42,046 bases of DNA, taken from Actinomycetes bacterium. GTDB taxonomy: Bacteria; Actinomycetota; Acidimicrobiia; Acidimicrobiales; Palsa-688. Location: the NCBI GenBank assembly GCA_021838445.1, contig JAKCDU010000028.1, positions 1 through 42,046 of the forward strand, written 5' to 3'. The notes beneath the pieces were generated by a model, which made no database searches, was not told where the DNA came from, and saw only the letters and a list, made by a program, of their open reading frames with translations. A program made the position numbers and the translations under genes. Numbering within the stretch: the first letter of the stretch is position 1; each line of letters starts with the position of its first letter. Shown here piece by piece: positions 6,756 through 15,161 of the stretch.

Positions 6756-7951
6756 ACGGGCCCGCTCCCGAGGATCAAAGTGGCGTGATGGTCGAGGATC
6801 CCCCCGTTGCCGCTGACCAGCGCCAGGTCGTGGGGGTGCACCTGTCTCTCTCCTCCCTCGCCGCGGACCTGGATGACCGCCTCCGACAGCGGGGTCATGC
6901 CCCACATGTAGTACGCCGACAGCTGCCCCCCTCCGGTGTTCAGACGCAGCGTGCCCCCCGGGGCGGTGGCCCCGCTCGACACGAAAGCGCCGCCCTCACC
7001 CTTGGCGCAGAACCCGTAGTCCTCGAGGGAAACGAGCACGGTGAAGGTGTAGCAGTCGTAGAGCTCCACCACTTCGATATCCGAGCGCCCGACCCCGGCC
7101 ATGGCCAGGGCTTCGGGGCCGGAGCGGGCCGCTCCGGTGACCAGGCCGAAGTCGGGGTTGCGCTCCAGTGACCGTCCGGGGTGGCACTGGGCCCAGCCGA
7201 GCACGTGCACCGGGGGGCGGGCGAGCGACGCCGCCCGCTCGGCGGTCGTGACGATGACCGCCACCCCGCCGTTGCTCACCAGGCAGCAGTCCAACTTGCG
7301 GAACGGCTCGGCGATCCAGCGTGACCGGTGGTGGTCCTCGACGGTCATCGGCTCGCGGTACTGCGCCCGCGGGTTGCCCGCCGCCCATGCCCGCTGGGCG
7401 ACGGCCACCGCGGCCAGGTCCTCGGTGGTGGTGCCGAAGCGCTCCATGTGGCGGCGGGCGGCCAGGGCGTACATCGTGTTGGCCCCGTTGACCCCCGCCG
7501 AGGCGAGCAGGCCGCCCCAACCCGACGGAGGCGGGGAGCCCCCCCGGGAACTTCCCGGCCGACCCCGGCTGTAGACCTCCTGGGCGCTGCCGCCCGGGCG
7601 CAGGGGGGCGTCGGCGAACACGCAGGCCACCGTCTCGGCCATGCCTGCTTCGACGGCCATCGAGGCGTACTGGACCATGCCCGCGGCGGTCGAGCCGAAC
7701 CCCTGCATCTCGGACAGGAGCCTCAGGTCCCTCAACCCGAGGTCCCTCTGCAACCCCAGCCCGACCCCGCCCGAGATGCCGGCCGAGGTCAGCAGCCCGT
7801 CCACCGAGGTCATGGCCAGGCCGGCGTCGGCGACGGCCAGCCGTACCGCCTCCTCCGCAAGAGAAGCCGAGCTGCGCCCGTAGACCGGACCCATCTCGGT
7901 GAGCCCGAGGCCGGCGATCACCGCCCGGCGCGAATGGTTGGTACGCGTCAC
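6752..7951 (-). CDS. Thiolase-fold lipid-transfer protein (Ltp2 / SCP-x-like), likely aldolase or non-thiolytic
   Basis: The 399-aa product has the thiolase fold (VIAGLGLTEMG at the start, ELYDCYTF and LRLNTGGGQLSAYYMWGM late). True thiolases carry the nucleophilic Cys in NC(S/A)TG; here the segment is MQGFGSTAAG (residues 82-91) with no Cys. The C-terminal His of NHGG is also absent. Tyr298 and Tyr347/348 sit where Ltp2-type retro-aldolases of steroid side-chain degradation have catalytic tyrosines (alignment from memory). The coupled DUF35 gene supports an Ltp2:DUF35-like complex. A TACGTT box lies 9 bases before the GTG start. First gene of its operon. Confidence 0.87.
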   Translation of the reverse strand: MTRTNHSRRAVIAGLGLTEMGPVYGRSSASLAEEAVRLAVADAGLAMTSVDGLLTSAGISGGVGLGLQRDLGLRDLRLLSEMQGFGSTAAGMVQYASMAVEAGMAETVACVFADAPLRPGGSAQEVYSRGRPGSSRGGSPPPSGWGGLLASAGVNGANTMYALAARRHMERFGTTTEDLAAVAVAQRAWAAGNPRAQYREPMTVEDHHRSRWIAEPFRKLDCCLVSNGGVAVIVTTAERAASLARPPVHVLGWAQCHPGRSLERNPDFGLVTGAARSGPEALAMAGVGRSDIEVVELYDCYTFTVLVSLEDYGFCAKGEGGAFVSSGATAPGGTLRLNTGGGQLSAYYMWGMTPLSEAVIQVRGEGGERQVHPHDLALVSGNGGILDHHATLILGSGPV

Positions 7952-7960
7952 GATCCGCTC

Positions 7961-7966
7961 AACGTA
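7961..7966 (-). promoter_or_regulatory. Putative -10 box of the thiolase-DUF35-CoA-transferase operon (TACGTT)
   Basis: TACGTT on the minus strand, 9 bases before the GTG at 7951. No ribosome-binding site lies between. The 146 bases between this operon and egtD hold this box and otherwise nothing I can name. Confidence 0.45.
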
Positions 7967-8097
7967 GCCAAACCCGGGCCGCGGCTACGAGATGGCCGTC
8001 GCCGGATCCCGACCCGTCCCGGCGCCCCCGCGACCGGGCCAACGCCCGGCAGGTCGTCGGGCGTCGACACCCACCCCGGTGGCGGGTTCGGCGCCCC

Positions 8098-9084
8098 TTA
8101 GCGCACCGGGTGGGGCTCGAGGGCGGCGAGAGTCAGGAGGAAGTCGCCGTCGTCGTCCGACCACGCCCCCCGGACCCCGAGGCCGGCCCGGCCCAGCTCG
8201 GCGGGTACCGCGTCGGGTTGGAACTTGGTGGATATCTCGGTCAGGATCTCCTCGCCCCGGGCCAGGTGGATCACCATGTCGAGAGCGGCGACCTTCACCT
8301 GCTGGTCCTCCTTGGACCGCAGGCGCATCTCGATCCAGCCCCCGTCGGGGTTCCACACCGCCCGGTGCTCGAAGCGTCCCGGGTCGAAATCGGCGCCGAG
8401 CGTGGCGTCGAGCACTTCCAACACGTTCAGGTTGAAGCGGGCCGTCACCCCCTCGGCGTCGTCGTAGGCGGCGAGGAGCCGGTCGGTGGCCTTGCGCAGG
8501 TCGGTGCCGAGCAGGAAGGTGTCCCCAGACCCCATGGCCCGGCGGAACTGGGCCAGGAGCTCGGCGCGCGAGGTCGGCTCGAAGTTGCCGATGGTGCTCC
8601 CGAGGAAGGCCCACAGTTGGCGCCCCGGCCGGGGCAGCCGCACCAGGTCGCGGCGGAGGTCTCCCACCACGGCGTGCACCTCGACGCAGTAGCGCTCCTG
8701 GAGCTCGGCTGCCGCCTTCCTCAGGATCTCCTCGCTGATGTCGAGCAGGACGATGTGGCGCAGCGAACCCCGGGCGGCCATGGCATCGAGAAGCAGGAGG
8801 GTCTTCTCCGAGGTGCCCGAGCCGATCTCCACGAGCGTGTCGGCCTCCGAAGCGGCGGCGATCTCCTCGGAGCGGGCCTCGAGGATGGCCCGCTCGCAGC
8901 GGGTGAGGTAGTACTCGGGGAGGCGGGTGATGCGGTCGAAGAGGAGGCTGCCGGTCTCGTCGTAGAACCACACGGGGGGGATGGACCGAGGGCGCTGGGC
9001 CAGGCCCCGCCTCACGTCCTGTTCGGCCGCCCGCAACCGGTCAGCCTCGCTGACCAGAACTTCGACGGTGAAGGGGCTGGTCAC
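8098..9084 (-). CDS. egtD: L-histidine N(alpha)-methyltransferase
   Basis: EgtD trimethylates histidine with S-adenosylmethionine to make hercynine, the first step of ergothioneine synthesis, in the cytosol. The 328-aa product has the family's RSIPPVWFYDETGSLLFD, the SAM loop LVEIGSGTSEKT, the segment FLGSTIGNFEP, and the C-terminal ISTKF. The GTG at 9084 follows a good ribosome-binding site (GAGGAG, 7 bases upstream). The frame stays open far upstream to 9651, but that part is the shadow of egtB. It lies 19 bases downstream of egtB on the same strand, so the two are one operon. Confidence 0.95.
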   Translation of the reverse strand: MTSPFTVEVLVSEADRLRAAEQDVRRGLAQRPRSIPPVWFYDETGSLLFDRITRLPEYYLTRCERAILEARSEEIAAASEADTLVEIGSGTSEKTLLLLDAMAARGSLRHIVLLDISEEILRKAAAELQERYCVEVHAVVGDLRRDLVRLPRPGRQLWAFLGSTIGNFEPTSRAELLAQFRRAMGSGDTFLLGTDLRKATDRLLAAYDDAEGVTARFNLNVLEVLDATLGADFDPGRFEHRAVWNPDGGWIEMRLRSKEDQQVKVAALDMVIHLARGEEILTEISTKFQPDAVPAELGRAGLGVRGAWSDDDGDFLLTLAALEPHPVR

Positions 9085-9103
9085 GGGTCTCTCCTCGTCT
9101 CGA

Positions 9104-10360
9104 TCAGATGTCACGGGCCAGACGTAGGCCGGTGAAGGGCCAGCGGGCCGCGGCCGGGAAGAAATTCCTGTAGGTGGACCGGATGTGCCCGGGGGGCGTG
9201 GCCCGAGACCCGCCCCGCAGGACCTGCTGGTTGACCATGAACTTGCCGTTGTACTCGCCGACCGCGCCGGGGGCGGGGCGGAACCCCGGGTAGGGCAGGT
9301 AGGCCGAGGAGGTCCAGGCCCACGCCTCCCCGAGCAGCGCCGGCCCCACCTGCGGCTCCGGGTGTACCCGGTCGGGCGCCTCCAGCTGACCGGCGACCGG
9401 CCACGACCCGGCGACGGCTTCCCATTCGAACTCGGTGGGCAGTCGCGCCCCGGCCCAGGCGGCAAAGGCGTCGGCCTCGTAGTAGCTGATGTGGCAAACC
9501 GGTTCGGCGGGGTCCACGGGACGCCGACCGGCCAGGGTGAACACGCTCCACCCGTCGTCGGTGAGCTCCCAGTACAGCGGCGCCGTCCAGTCCGCCTCCC
9601 GGACCTTGCTCCAGCCATCCGACAGCCACAGTGACGGCTCCCGGTAGCCACCGGCGTCGATGAAGGCCAGCCACTCGCCGCAGGTCACCAGGCGATCGGC
9701 CACCGCGAAAGGCGCCAGGTGGACGGCGTGGCGGGGCCCCTCGTTGTCATAGGCGAAGCCGCTTCCGTGGCGGCCCACCTCGACCAGGCCGCCGTCGTGC
9801 TTCACCCAGTCGGCGGGAGACGCCCGATCCCCTACCGCCGACCCCCCGCCCGCGACTTCGGGCCTCGCCGAGCGGGGCCGGTAGGCCGGGTGGAGCGGGC
9901 TCTTGGAGAGCACATGCTTGATGTCCATGAGCAGCAGCTCCTGGTGCTGCTGCTCATGGTGGATCCCCAGCTCCACGAGCGCCGCCGCGGGCTCGTCCAG
10001 ACCGGCGGAGATGTAGGCCTGCATGGCGGCATCCACGTGGCCGCGGTATTCGGCCACCTCGGCACAGCCGGGGCGCGACACACAGCCCCGCTCCGAACGC
10101 ATGTACCGGGGGCCGGCCGCCTCGTAGTAGGAGTTGAAGAGGTAGGCGAAGTCGGGGTGGTAGTCCCGGTAGCCGGGTAGGCCGGGGCGCAGGAGGAAGG
10201 TCTCGAAGAACCAACTGGTATGGGCCCGGTGCCACTTGGTGGGGCTGACGTCGGGCATCGACTGGACCGTCTGGTCCTCGGGTGACAGCGGTTCGGCCAG
10301 CGCCTCGGTCAGGTCGCGGGTGTCCTGGTACCTCTCGAGGAGGGTGCTGGCTGCGCTCAT
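9104..10360 (-). CDS. egtB: Ergothioneine biosynthesis sulfoxide synthase
   Basis: EgtB is the non-heme iron enzyme that joins hercynine to a cysteine donor (gamma-glutamylcysteine or cysteine) as a sulfoxide, using oxygen. The 418-aa product has an N-terminal DinB-like domain with the iron ligands in HRAHTSWFFETF and HHEQQHQEL, and a C-terminal formylglycine-generating-enzyme fold (LPTEFEWEAVAG, VLRGGSRATPPGHIRSTYRN). Start ATG 10360 has GGAG 8 bases upstream. No egtA, egtC or egtE is nearby, so the donor and the final lyase cannot be deduced here. Divergent from the deacetylase gene. Confidence 0.95.
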   Translation of the reverse strand: MSAASTLLERYQDTRDLTEALAEPLSPEDQTVQSMPDVSPTKWHRAHTSWFFETFLLRPGLPGYRDYHPDFAYLFNSYYEAAGPRYMRSERGCVSRPGCAEVAEYRGHVDAAMQAYISAGLDEPAAALVELGIHHEQQHQELLLMDIKHVLSKSPLHPAYRPRSARPEVAGGGSAVGDRASPADWVKHDGGLVEVGRHGSGFAYDNEGPRHAVHLAPFAVADRLVTCGEWLAFIDAGGYREPSLWLSDGWSKVREADWTAPLYWELTDDGWSVFTLAGRRPVDPAEPVCHISYYEADAFAAWAGARLPTEFEWEAVAGSWPVAGQLEAPDRVHPEPQVGPALLGEAWAWTSSAYLPYPGFRPAPGAVGEYNGKFMVNQQVLRGGSRATPPGHIRSTYRNFFPAAARWPFTGLRLARDI

Positions 10361-10478
10361 CGGCGATCTCCATGTCGTCGGCCGCGGGTGCTGAGGGGAC
10401 GGTCGAGGGGTGCCCGGGATGATTTCCAGGTCCCGAAGCTACCCCCATACCCGCCGTGGTCAAACTCAGCCCTTCCAT

Positions 10479-10484
10479 TAGGTT
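10479..10484 (+). promoter_or_regulatory. Putative -10 box of the deacetylase gene (TAGGTT)
   Basis: TAGGTT ends 6 bases before the GTG at 10491. TGGTCA, 16 bases upstream, could serve as the -35 box. Leaderless mRNA expected. Confidence 0.55.
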
Positions 10485-10490
10485 TGGGCC

Positions 10491-11510
10491 GTGACCCCGG
10501 TGGTGGTGCTCAGCTCTGGTGTGGTGGGTGCGGGGCACGACACCGGGTGGGGTCACCCGGAGCGGGCCGAGCGCCTCCGAGCCGTCGACGAGGGCGTGGC
10601 CACGCTGGAACGGGAAGGGGCGGTCGAGCGACGCGAGGGCCGGCCGGCCACCATCGAGGAGCTGGCCCTCGTGCACGACCCGGGCTACCTCGCCCAGCTG
10701 GAGCGCTTCATCGGCTCGGGCGGGGGCCCTATCGACGCCGACACCCGCGTGTCGAGCCGATCGTGGGACGCCGCCCTCCTGGCCGCCGGAAGCGGCCTGG
10801 CGGCGACCGGCCTCCTGGAGGCGGGTGAGGCGGCGGCCGCCTTCGTGGCGGTGCGACCCCCGGGTCACCACGCCGAACGGCAGAGAGCCATGGGCTTCTG
10901 CCTGCTCAACAACGTGGCGGTCACCGCCGCCGCGCTGGCCGCCCGGGGGCGACGGGTCCTCATCGTCGACTGGGACGTCCACCATGGCAACGGGACCCAG
11001 GACATCTTCTGGGACGACCCGCGGGTCATGTACGTGTCCACCCACGAATGGCCGCTGTACCCGGGTACCGGCCGACCCGATGAGACCGGCGGAGCGATGG
11101 CCCCGGGCACGGTCATCAACGTCCCGCTACCCGAGGGCGCCACCGGCGATGTGGCCCGCTTCGCCCTCGACGACCTGGTCGCCCCCGCGGTGGAGGCCTT
11201 CGCCCCCGACTGGGTGCTCATCTCGGCCGGCTTCGACGCCCACCGCCGCGACCCCCTGGCCGGCCTGGAGTGGAGTTCGGGCGACTACGCCGACCTGGCG
11301 GCGACGGTCGCCTCCTGGGCGCCCGGTCCGGGCCGGGTGATCGCCTTCCTCGAGGGCGGCTACGACCTCGAGGCCCTGACCGGTTCCACCCGCGCCACCC
11401 TCAGCGCTCTGGCCGGGATGCCGGTCCTGGCCGAGGCCGCGACCTCTGGCGGCCCGGGGCGTCGGCAGGTCGCCGCCCAGATCGCCGGACGATCCCGCCT
11501 CGGGGAGTGA
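10491..11510 (+). CDS. Histone deacetylase family (AcuC / acetylpolyamine amidohydrolase-like) protein
   Basis: This 339-aa zinc amidohydrolase has the arginase-deacetylase fold. Signatures in order: GHPERAERL, VRPPGHHAE (catalytic His pair), GFCLLNNVA, DWDVHHGNGTQ (zinc Asp and His), SAGFDAHRRDPL (zinc Asp), and EGGYD with the transition-state Tyr. All catalytic residues are present, so it should be active. Bacterial members remove acetyl groups from polyamines, small molecules or acetyl-lysine; the substrate is not predictable here. Divergent from egtB across a 130-base gap. Confidence 0.93.
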   Translation: MTPVVVLSSGVVGAGHDTGWGHPERAERLRAVDEGVATLEREGAVERREGRPATIEELALVHDPGYLAQLERFIGSGGGPIDADTRVSSRSWDAALLAAGSGLAATGLLEAGEAAAAFVAVRPPGHHAERQRAMGFCLLNNVAVTAAALAARGRRVLIVDWDVHHGNGTQDIFWDDPRVMYVSTHEWPLYPGTGRPDETGGAMAPGTVINVPLPEGATGDVARFALDDLVAPAVEAFAPDWVLISAGFDAHRRDPLAGLEWSSGDYADLAATVASWAPGPGRVIAFLEGGYDLEALTGSTRATLSALAGMPVLAEAATSGGPGRRQVAAQIAGRSRLGE

Positions 11511-11528
11511 GCGGGCCGCCGTCGTCTC

Positions 11529-11879
11529 TCAGGCGACGCCGACCCGCAGGGCCGGCACGAAGACACCCAGAGCCGCCTCGACCTCGGCTCTGGCCGCCGG
11601 CCCGGCTCGCGGTCCGGTCAGATCCTGAGCCACCCCGTAGTAGTCGCACAACCGCACCAGGGTGATGTCGTAGGCGATGGCGGCCGCCAGCCGGCCCCCC
11701 GCATCCGAGGACCTCTCCATGCTCTCCCGCCAGGCGATGGCACTGGAGATCAGGTCTCCCACCGGTAGGTCGGGACCCTGGTCTTCGGCCAGCGCCTGGC
11801 TGAGAAGGTGGGCGTACACGGTCATTGGACCCTCACTGTCGCTCAGAGCCCACCCGCCCAACCAGAGCCGAAGGTCCAT
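11529..11879 (-). CDS. Hypothetical protein coupled to the histidine kinase, 116 aa
   Basis: The ATG at 11877-11879 immediately follows the kinase TGA, giving TGAATG, so translation is probably coupled. An internal ATG at 11825 (MTVYAHLLSQAL) is a possible shorter start. The product is helical and soluble (DLISSAIAWRESMERSSDAG, AAAIAYDITLVRLCDYYGV), with no DNA-binding, receiver or membrane motif that I recognise. Its place suggests a role linked to the kinase, but it is not a response regulator. Confidence 0.55.
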   Translation of the reverse strand: MDLRLWLGGWALSDSEGPMTVYAHLLSQALAEDQGPDLPVGDLISSAIAWRESMERSSDAGGRLAAAIAYDITLVRLCDYYGVAQDLTGPRAGPAARAEVEAALGVFVPALRVGVA

Positions 11880-13373
11880 TCAGCCCGGCAGCCTCCCGGC
11901 GCCGCCTATCGGGACCTCCCACTGCAGCAGGGTGCCGGTGGGGTGGCGCCGCCCGACCGAGCACCTCCCGCCCAGGGAAGAGGCCCGCTCCTCCATGTTG
12001 GTCAGCCCGTTGCCCGCCGCCGGCTGGCCCGACACCCCTACCCCGTCGTCGGCCACGCTGAGCGACAGGGACCCGTCGGCCACGGTGACCACGATGTCGG
12101 TGTTGCGGGCCCGGGCGTGACGGCTGACATTGGACAGCGCCTCCCGCAGCACCGCTTGGAGGTGTCCGGTCAGTTCGTCGGGCACGGCCGAGTCGACCGG
12201 GCCGCGAAAGGCCACCCGGGGGCGGAAACCGAGGGTCTCGGCCGCCTCGCCGACCAGGTCCCGTACGAGGGAGCGCACGCTCGACTCGTCGGCCCCGTCG
12301 GGGCGGTTGAGGTCGAAGATGGTCTCGCGGATTTCCCGTATGACCTCGTCTATGGCGTCGACGGTGGAACGGATCCGCTCGGCCACCGGTTCGCCGGCCA
12401 GGCGCTCGGCCGCCTGGAGACGCATGCCCAGCCCGAACAGGCGCTGGATGACGGTGTCGTGCAGGTCTCGGGCGATGCGCTCGTGCTCGGCGGTGATGCG
12501 CATGCGGTCGACCGCGGCCCGAGCCGACCCTAGGGCCAGGACGATGGCCGCCGCTGAGGCGAACACCTGGGCCGCCGAGCGCTCCCCGGCGTCGAAGGGC
12601 TCGTCCCCCTTGGCGCGGCACAGGACCAGCGCTCCGACCGGTCCGTCCTCGGCCTGCATGGGTACGTACAGTCCCGGACCGAAGCCGACCCGACGGGCCT
12701 CGGCGAGCACCGCCGGCTCGGCCTCCATGTCCAGGACCTCGACGATCTGGTTGGTACGGACGGCGCGTGCCGCCAGGCTGAACTCGGAGGAAACCGCCGC
12801 CCCCTCGAGAAAGCCCGACGCCTGACCGTCAGCTGCGGCCACCACCATGTGGTCGCCCTCCTGCACCGATACCCATGCGGCGAGCGCCCCCACCAGGGCC
12901 CGGGCCGACCGGGCCGTGTTGGTCAACAGGTCGCCGGTGGGGGCTCCGGCGATCACCACTCTGCTCACCTCGCTCACGAAGCGGAAGATGTCCTGGCCCC
13001 GCCGGCGCTCGGTGGCGTCGCGCACGAAGGCGCCGTATCGGGGCCGGCCGTCGATCACCGTCGGGGCCAGGCTCACGTCGACGGGGAACACCGAACCGTC
13101 CCGCCGGCGCCCGAAGAGGTCCTGGCCGACGCCCATGGGTCGGCTCTCCGGGGCCCGGGCGAACATCTCCCGGTGGCGGCGGTGGCGGTCCCGGTAGCCG
13201 TCGGGGAGCAGGAACTCGACGGATCGGCCCTCCACCTCCTCGGGCCGGTAGCCGAAGATGGCCTCGATGGCCGGGCTGGCCATCTCGATGACCCCGTCGG
13301 CGTCCACGATCACCAGCGCGTCGGGCGAGGCGGACAACATTTCCTCCAGGAGGCGGTTTCGATCCTCACCCAT
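11880..13373 (-). CDS. PAS-GAF sensor histidine kinase (DevS/NarL-system type)
   Basis: This 497-aa soluble kinase has a PAS domain (residues ~10-120, LVIVDADGVIEMASP), a GAF domain (~140-285), a HisKA_3 dimerisation helix with phospho-acceptor His305 in ERIARDLHDTVIQRLFG, and a HATPase_c domain (VLREALSNVSRHARA, SVADDGVGV, GNGLTNMEERA). This is the type that pairs with NarL/LuxR response regulators, but none is in the window. No transmembrane segment, so it senses something inside the cell. I chose ATG 13373 because a promoter lies just upstream; the longer frame to 14396 is the shadow of the LCP gene. Confidence 0.9.
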   Translation of the reverse strand: MGEDRNRLLEEMLSASPDALVIVDADGVIEMASPAIEAIFGYRPEEVEGRSVEFLLPDGYRDRHRRHREMFARAPESRPMGVGQDLFGRRRDGSVFPVDVSLAPTVIDGRPRYGAFVRDATERRRGQDIFRFVSEVSRVVIAGAPTGDLLTNTARSARALVGALAAWVSVQEGDHMVVAAADGQASGFLEGAAVSSEFSLAARAVRTNQIVEVLDMEAEPAVLAEARRVGFGPGLYVPMQAEDGPVGALVLCRAKGDEPFDAGERSAAQVFASAAAIVLALGSARAAVDRMRITAEHERIARDLHDTVIQRLFGLGMRLQAAERLAGEPVAERIRSTVDAIDEVIREIRETIFDLNRPDGADESSVRSLVRDLVGEAAETLGFRPRVAFRGPVDSAVPDELTGHLQAVLREALSNVSRHARARNTDIVVTVADGSLSLSVADDGVGVSGQPAAGNGLTNMEERASSLGGRCSVGRRHPTGTLLQWEVPIGGAGRLPG

Positions 13374-13382
13374 GCCCTGAGC

Positions 13383-13411
13383 AGTGTAAGCACCCCCGGT
13401 CGGGGACTGAA
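13383..13411 (-). promoter_or_regulatory. Promoter of the histidine kinase (TTCAGT, 17 bp, TACACT)
   Basis: On the minus strand a -35-like TTCAGT (13411-13406) and a -10 TACACT (13388-13383) are separated by exactly 17 bases. The ATG at 13373 begins 9 bases after the -10 box. Confidence 0.6.
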
Positions 13412-13434
13412 GCCCGAGCGCCGCCGACCTCCGG

Positions 13435-13471
13435 TAGTCTCCGCCGGCTAATGGGGACCTGCCATGCCTGA
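13435..13471 (+). promoter_or_regulatory. -10 box and a 6-codon upstream ORF at the LCP gene start
   Basis: TAGTCT (13435-13440) is followed after 10 bases by ATG 13451, which opens MGTCHA and stops at the TGA 13469-13471. This overlaps the LCP start codon (13464) in another frame. GGGGA within it could be the LCP ribosome-binding site. Confidence 0.35.
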
Positions 13472-15110
13472 GGACACCCTCGAGGGGTTGCGCAAGCTGA
13501 GCCGTCGGGCCGCCGAGGACAGGGGTCCCGGCCGCAGGGGCCGGCATCGGCGCGCCAAGCGCATCAAGCGGCGCTGGCCCCGGCGCACCCTGATCACGGC
13601 CAACATCTTGACCGCCGTCTCCCTCGTCGGCGCCGGGGGCGCCTACGGCTACGTTCACTGGCGTCTCGGCCAGATCAAGCGGATCGCCGTCAAAGGCCTC
13701 CACGACGTCGGTACGAGCGTTCAGAGCCCCAGCTCGCCTGGAGCCTCGATACCGCCCTTCACCCTCCTCGTGATCGGGTCCGACACCCGCAACCTCGGTT
13801 CGGCCTCCAACGCCGCATTCGGCAGCGACACCCAGGTGCAGGGCCAGCGTTCCGACAGCATCATCCTGGTCCGGGTGGTGCCCAAGACCCGCTCCCTGGC
13901 CCTGCTGTCCATACCCCGCGACACCCTCGAGCCCATCCCGGGGATGGGCACGCAGCGTATCAACGCCGCATTCGACACCGGCAATCCGTCCCTCCTCGTG
14001 ACCGTGCTCCAGCAGGACTTCGGGATCGAGGTGAACCACGTGGTGGAGTTCAACTTCGCCACCTTCGAGCAGATAGCCAACGCCGTGGGCGGGGTGCAGC
14101 AGTGGTTCCCGACCCCGGCTCGGGACGCCTTCTCTCTGCTCAACGTGCCCGCCGCCGGCTGCGTGAACCTGGTCGGCGCCCAAGCCCTCGGGTTCGTTCG
14201 CTCCCGCGAGTACCAGTACTACCTGAACGGGCAGTGGAACTACCAGTACTACCCCGAGAGCGACCTGGCCCGCATCCAGCGTCAGCAGGCCTTCGCCCGG
14301 GACCTGCTCCACAAGGCCAAGAAGATCGCCCCGACCAACATCTTGGAGCTGAACAACCTGGTCGGCAGCGTCACCCAGAACCTGACCCTCGACCACGGGT
14401 TCAGCAATTCACTTCTCCTGTCACTAGCCCAGGACTACCGTTCGGCGTCGCTGGCGAACATCCCCTCCTACACCTACCCCGCGGTCAACTCCCAGGCCCA
14501 GCCGGGAGCTTTGGACCCCCAGGTCTCGCAGGGTCAGGCCGTCATCACGGAGTGGCTCGCCGTAGGCCAGCCCGCTCCGAGCAGCCCGACCACGACCGTC
14601 CCCACCTCGGCGGCCACGTCGACGCCGCCCACCACCGTCGTGGCCCCGTACGCGGTGAGCATCGAGGTGCAGAACGGCAGCGGCGAGGCGAATCAGGCCT
14701 CGACCGTCGGCCAGCAGCTGAGCGCCGCCGGTTACCGGGTGACGGTATCGGGTGACCTACCCAACTCCGGCCTGGCCATCACCGAGATTCGGTACGCCCC
14801 CGACTCACAGGCCGCCGCCGAGCAGCTGCAGAGCGAGCTGGAGGGCCCTTCGACGCTGGTCGAGGCGTCCTCCCTGACACCCACTCCTTACAACCTCGAT
14901 GTCATCACCGGCCGGAACTTCACGGGGTTCACGGCACCGGCTCAGGCCCAGACCGCGCCCTCGACGACCACCTCCACCTCCACTACGGTCGCAGCCGCCC
15001 CCTACGCCGGTACAGCCACGGTGAACCCCCAGTCGTCGTCGCTCTACCATGGCGTTTACGTGCCGCCGGGCCTGGTTGCGGGACAGCAGCCGCAAACCTG
15101 CGGGGAGTAG
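13464..15110 (+). CDS. LytR-CpsA-Psr (LCP) family protein with C-terminal LytR_C domain
   Basis: LCP proteins transfer lipid-linked wall polymers (in Actinomycetota, arabinogalactan-like or teichoic polymers) onto peptidoglycan outside the membrane. The 548-aa product has a very basic cytosolic tail (residues 1-42), one membrane segment (~43-66), the LCP catalytic domain (FTLLVIGSDTR, GQRSDSIILVRVVP, LSIPRDTL, ALGFVRSREY), a Thr/Pro/Ser-rich linker (~370-393), and a LytR_C domain (VQNGSGEANQASTVGQQL). Arg and Asp residues that bind the pyrophosphate are present. A second Thr/Ser-rich tail closes the protein. Start ATG 13464 is supported by GGGGA 7 bases upstream. Confidence 0.93.
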   Translation: MPEDTLEGLRKLSRRAAEDRGPGRRGRHRRAKRIKRRWPRRTLITANILTAVSLVGAGGAYGYVHWRLGQIKRIAVKGLHDVGTSVQSPSSPGASIPPFTLLVIGSDTRNLGSASNAAFGSDTQVQGQRSDSIILVRVVPKTRSLALLSIPRDTLEPIPGMGTQRINAAFDTGNPSLLVTVLQQDFGIEVNHVVEFNFATFEQIANAVGGVQQWFPTPARDAFSLLNVPAAGCVNLVGAQALGFVRSREYQYYLNGQWNYQYYPESDLARIQRQQAFARDLLHKAKKIAPTNILELNNLVGSVTQNLTLDHGFSNSLLLSLAQDYRSASLANIPSYTYPAVNSQAQPGALDPQVSQGQAVITEWLAVGQPAPSSPTTTVPTSAATSTPPTTVVAPYAVSIEVQNGSGEANQASTVGQQLSAAGYRVTVSGDLPNSGLAITEIRYAPDSQAAAEQLQSELEGPSTLVEASSLTPTPYNLDVITGRNFTGFTAPAQAQTAPSTTTSTSTTVAAAPYAGTATVNPQSSSLYHGVYVPPGLVAGQQPQTCGE

Positions 15111-15131
15111 CGTTCTGGCCTCTACGGTGCC

Positions 15132-15154
15132 AGATTTCCCGAATCTACTAGACT
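15132..15154 (+). promoter_or_regulatory. TetR gene promoter with overlapping inverted repeat
   Basis: AGATT (15132-15136) and AATCT (15142-15146) form an inverted repeat with a 5-base spacer, just in front of the -10 box TAGACT (15149-15154), which is 7 bases before the ATG. The repeat sits between the -35 and -10 positions, where an autorepressor would bind. Confidence 0.45.
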
Positions 15155-15161
15155 GGGCGAT

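Noticed and set aside
8110-9135. Long plus-strand ORF opposite egtD
   Set aside because: Antisense shadow without recognisable domains; egtD is unambiguous.
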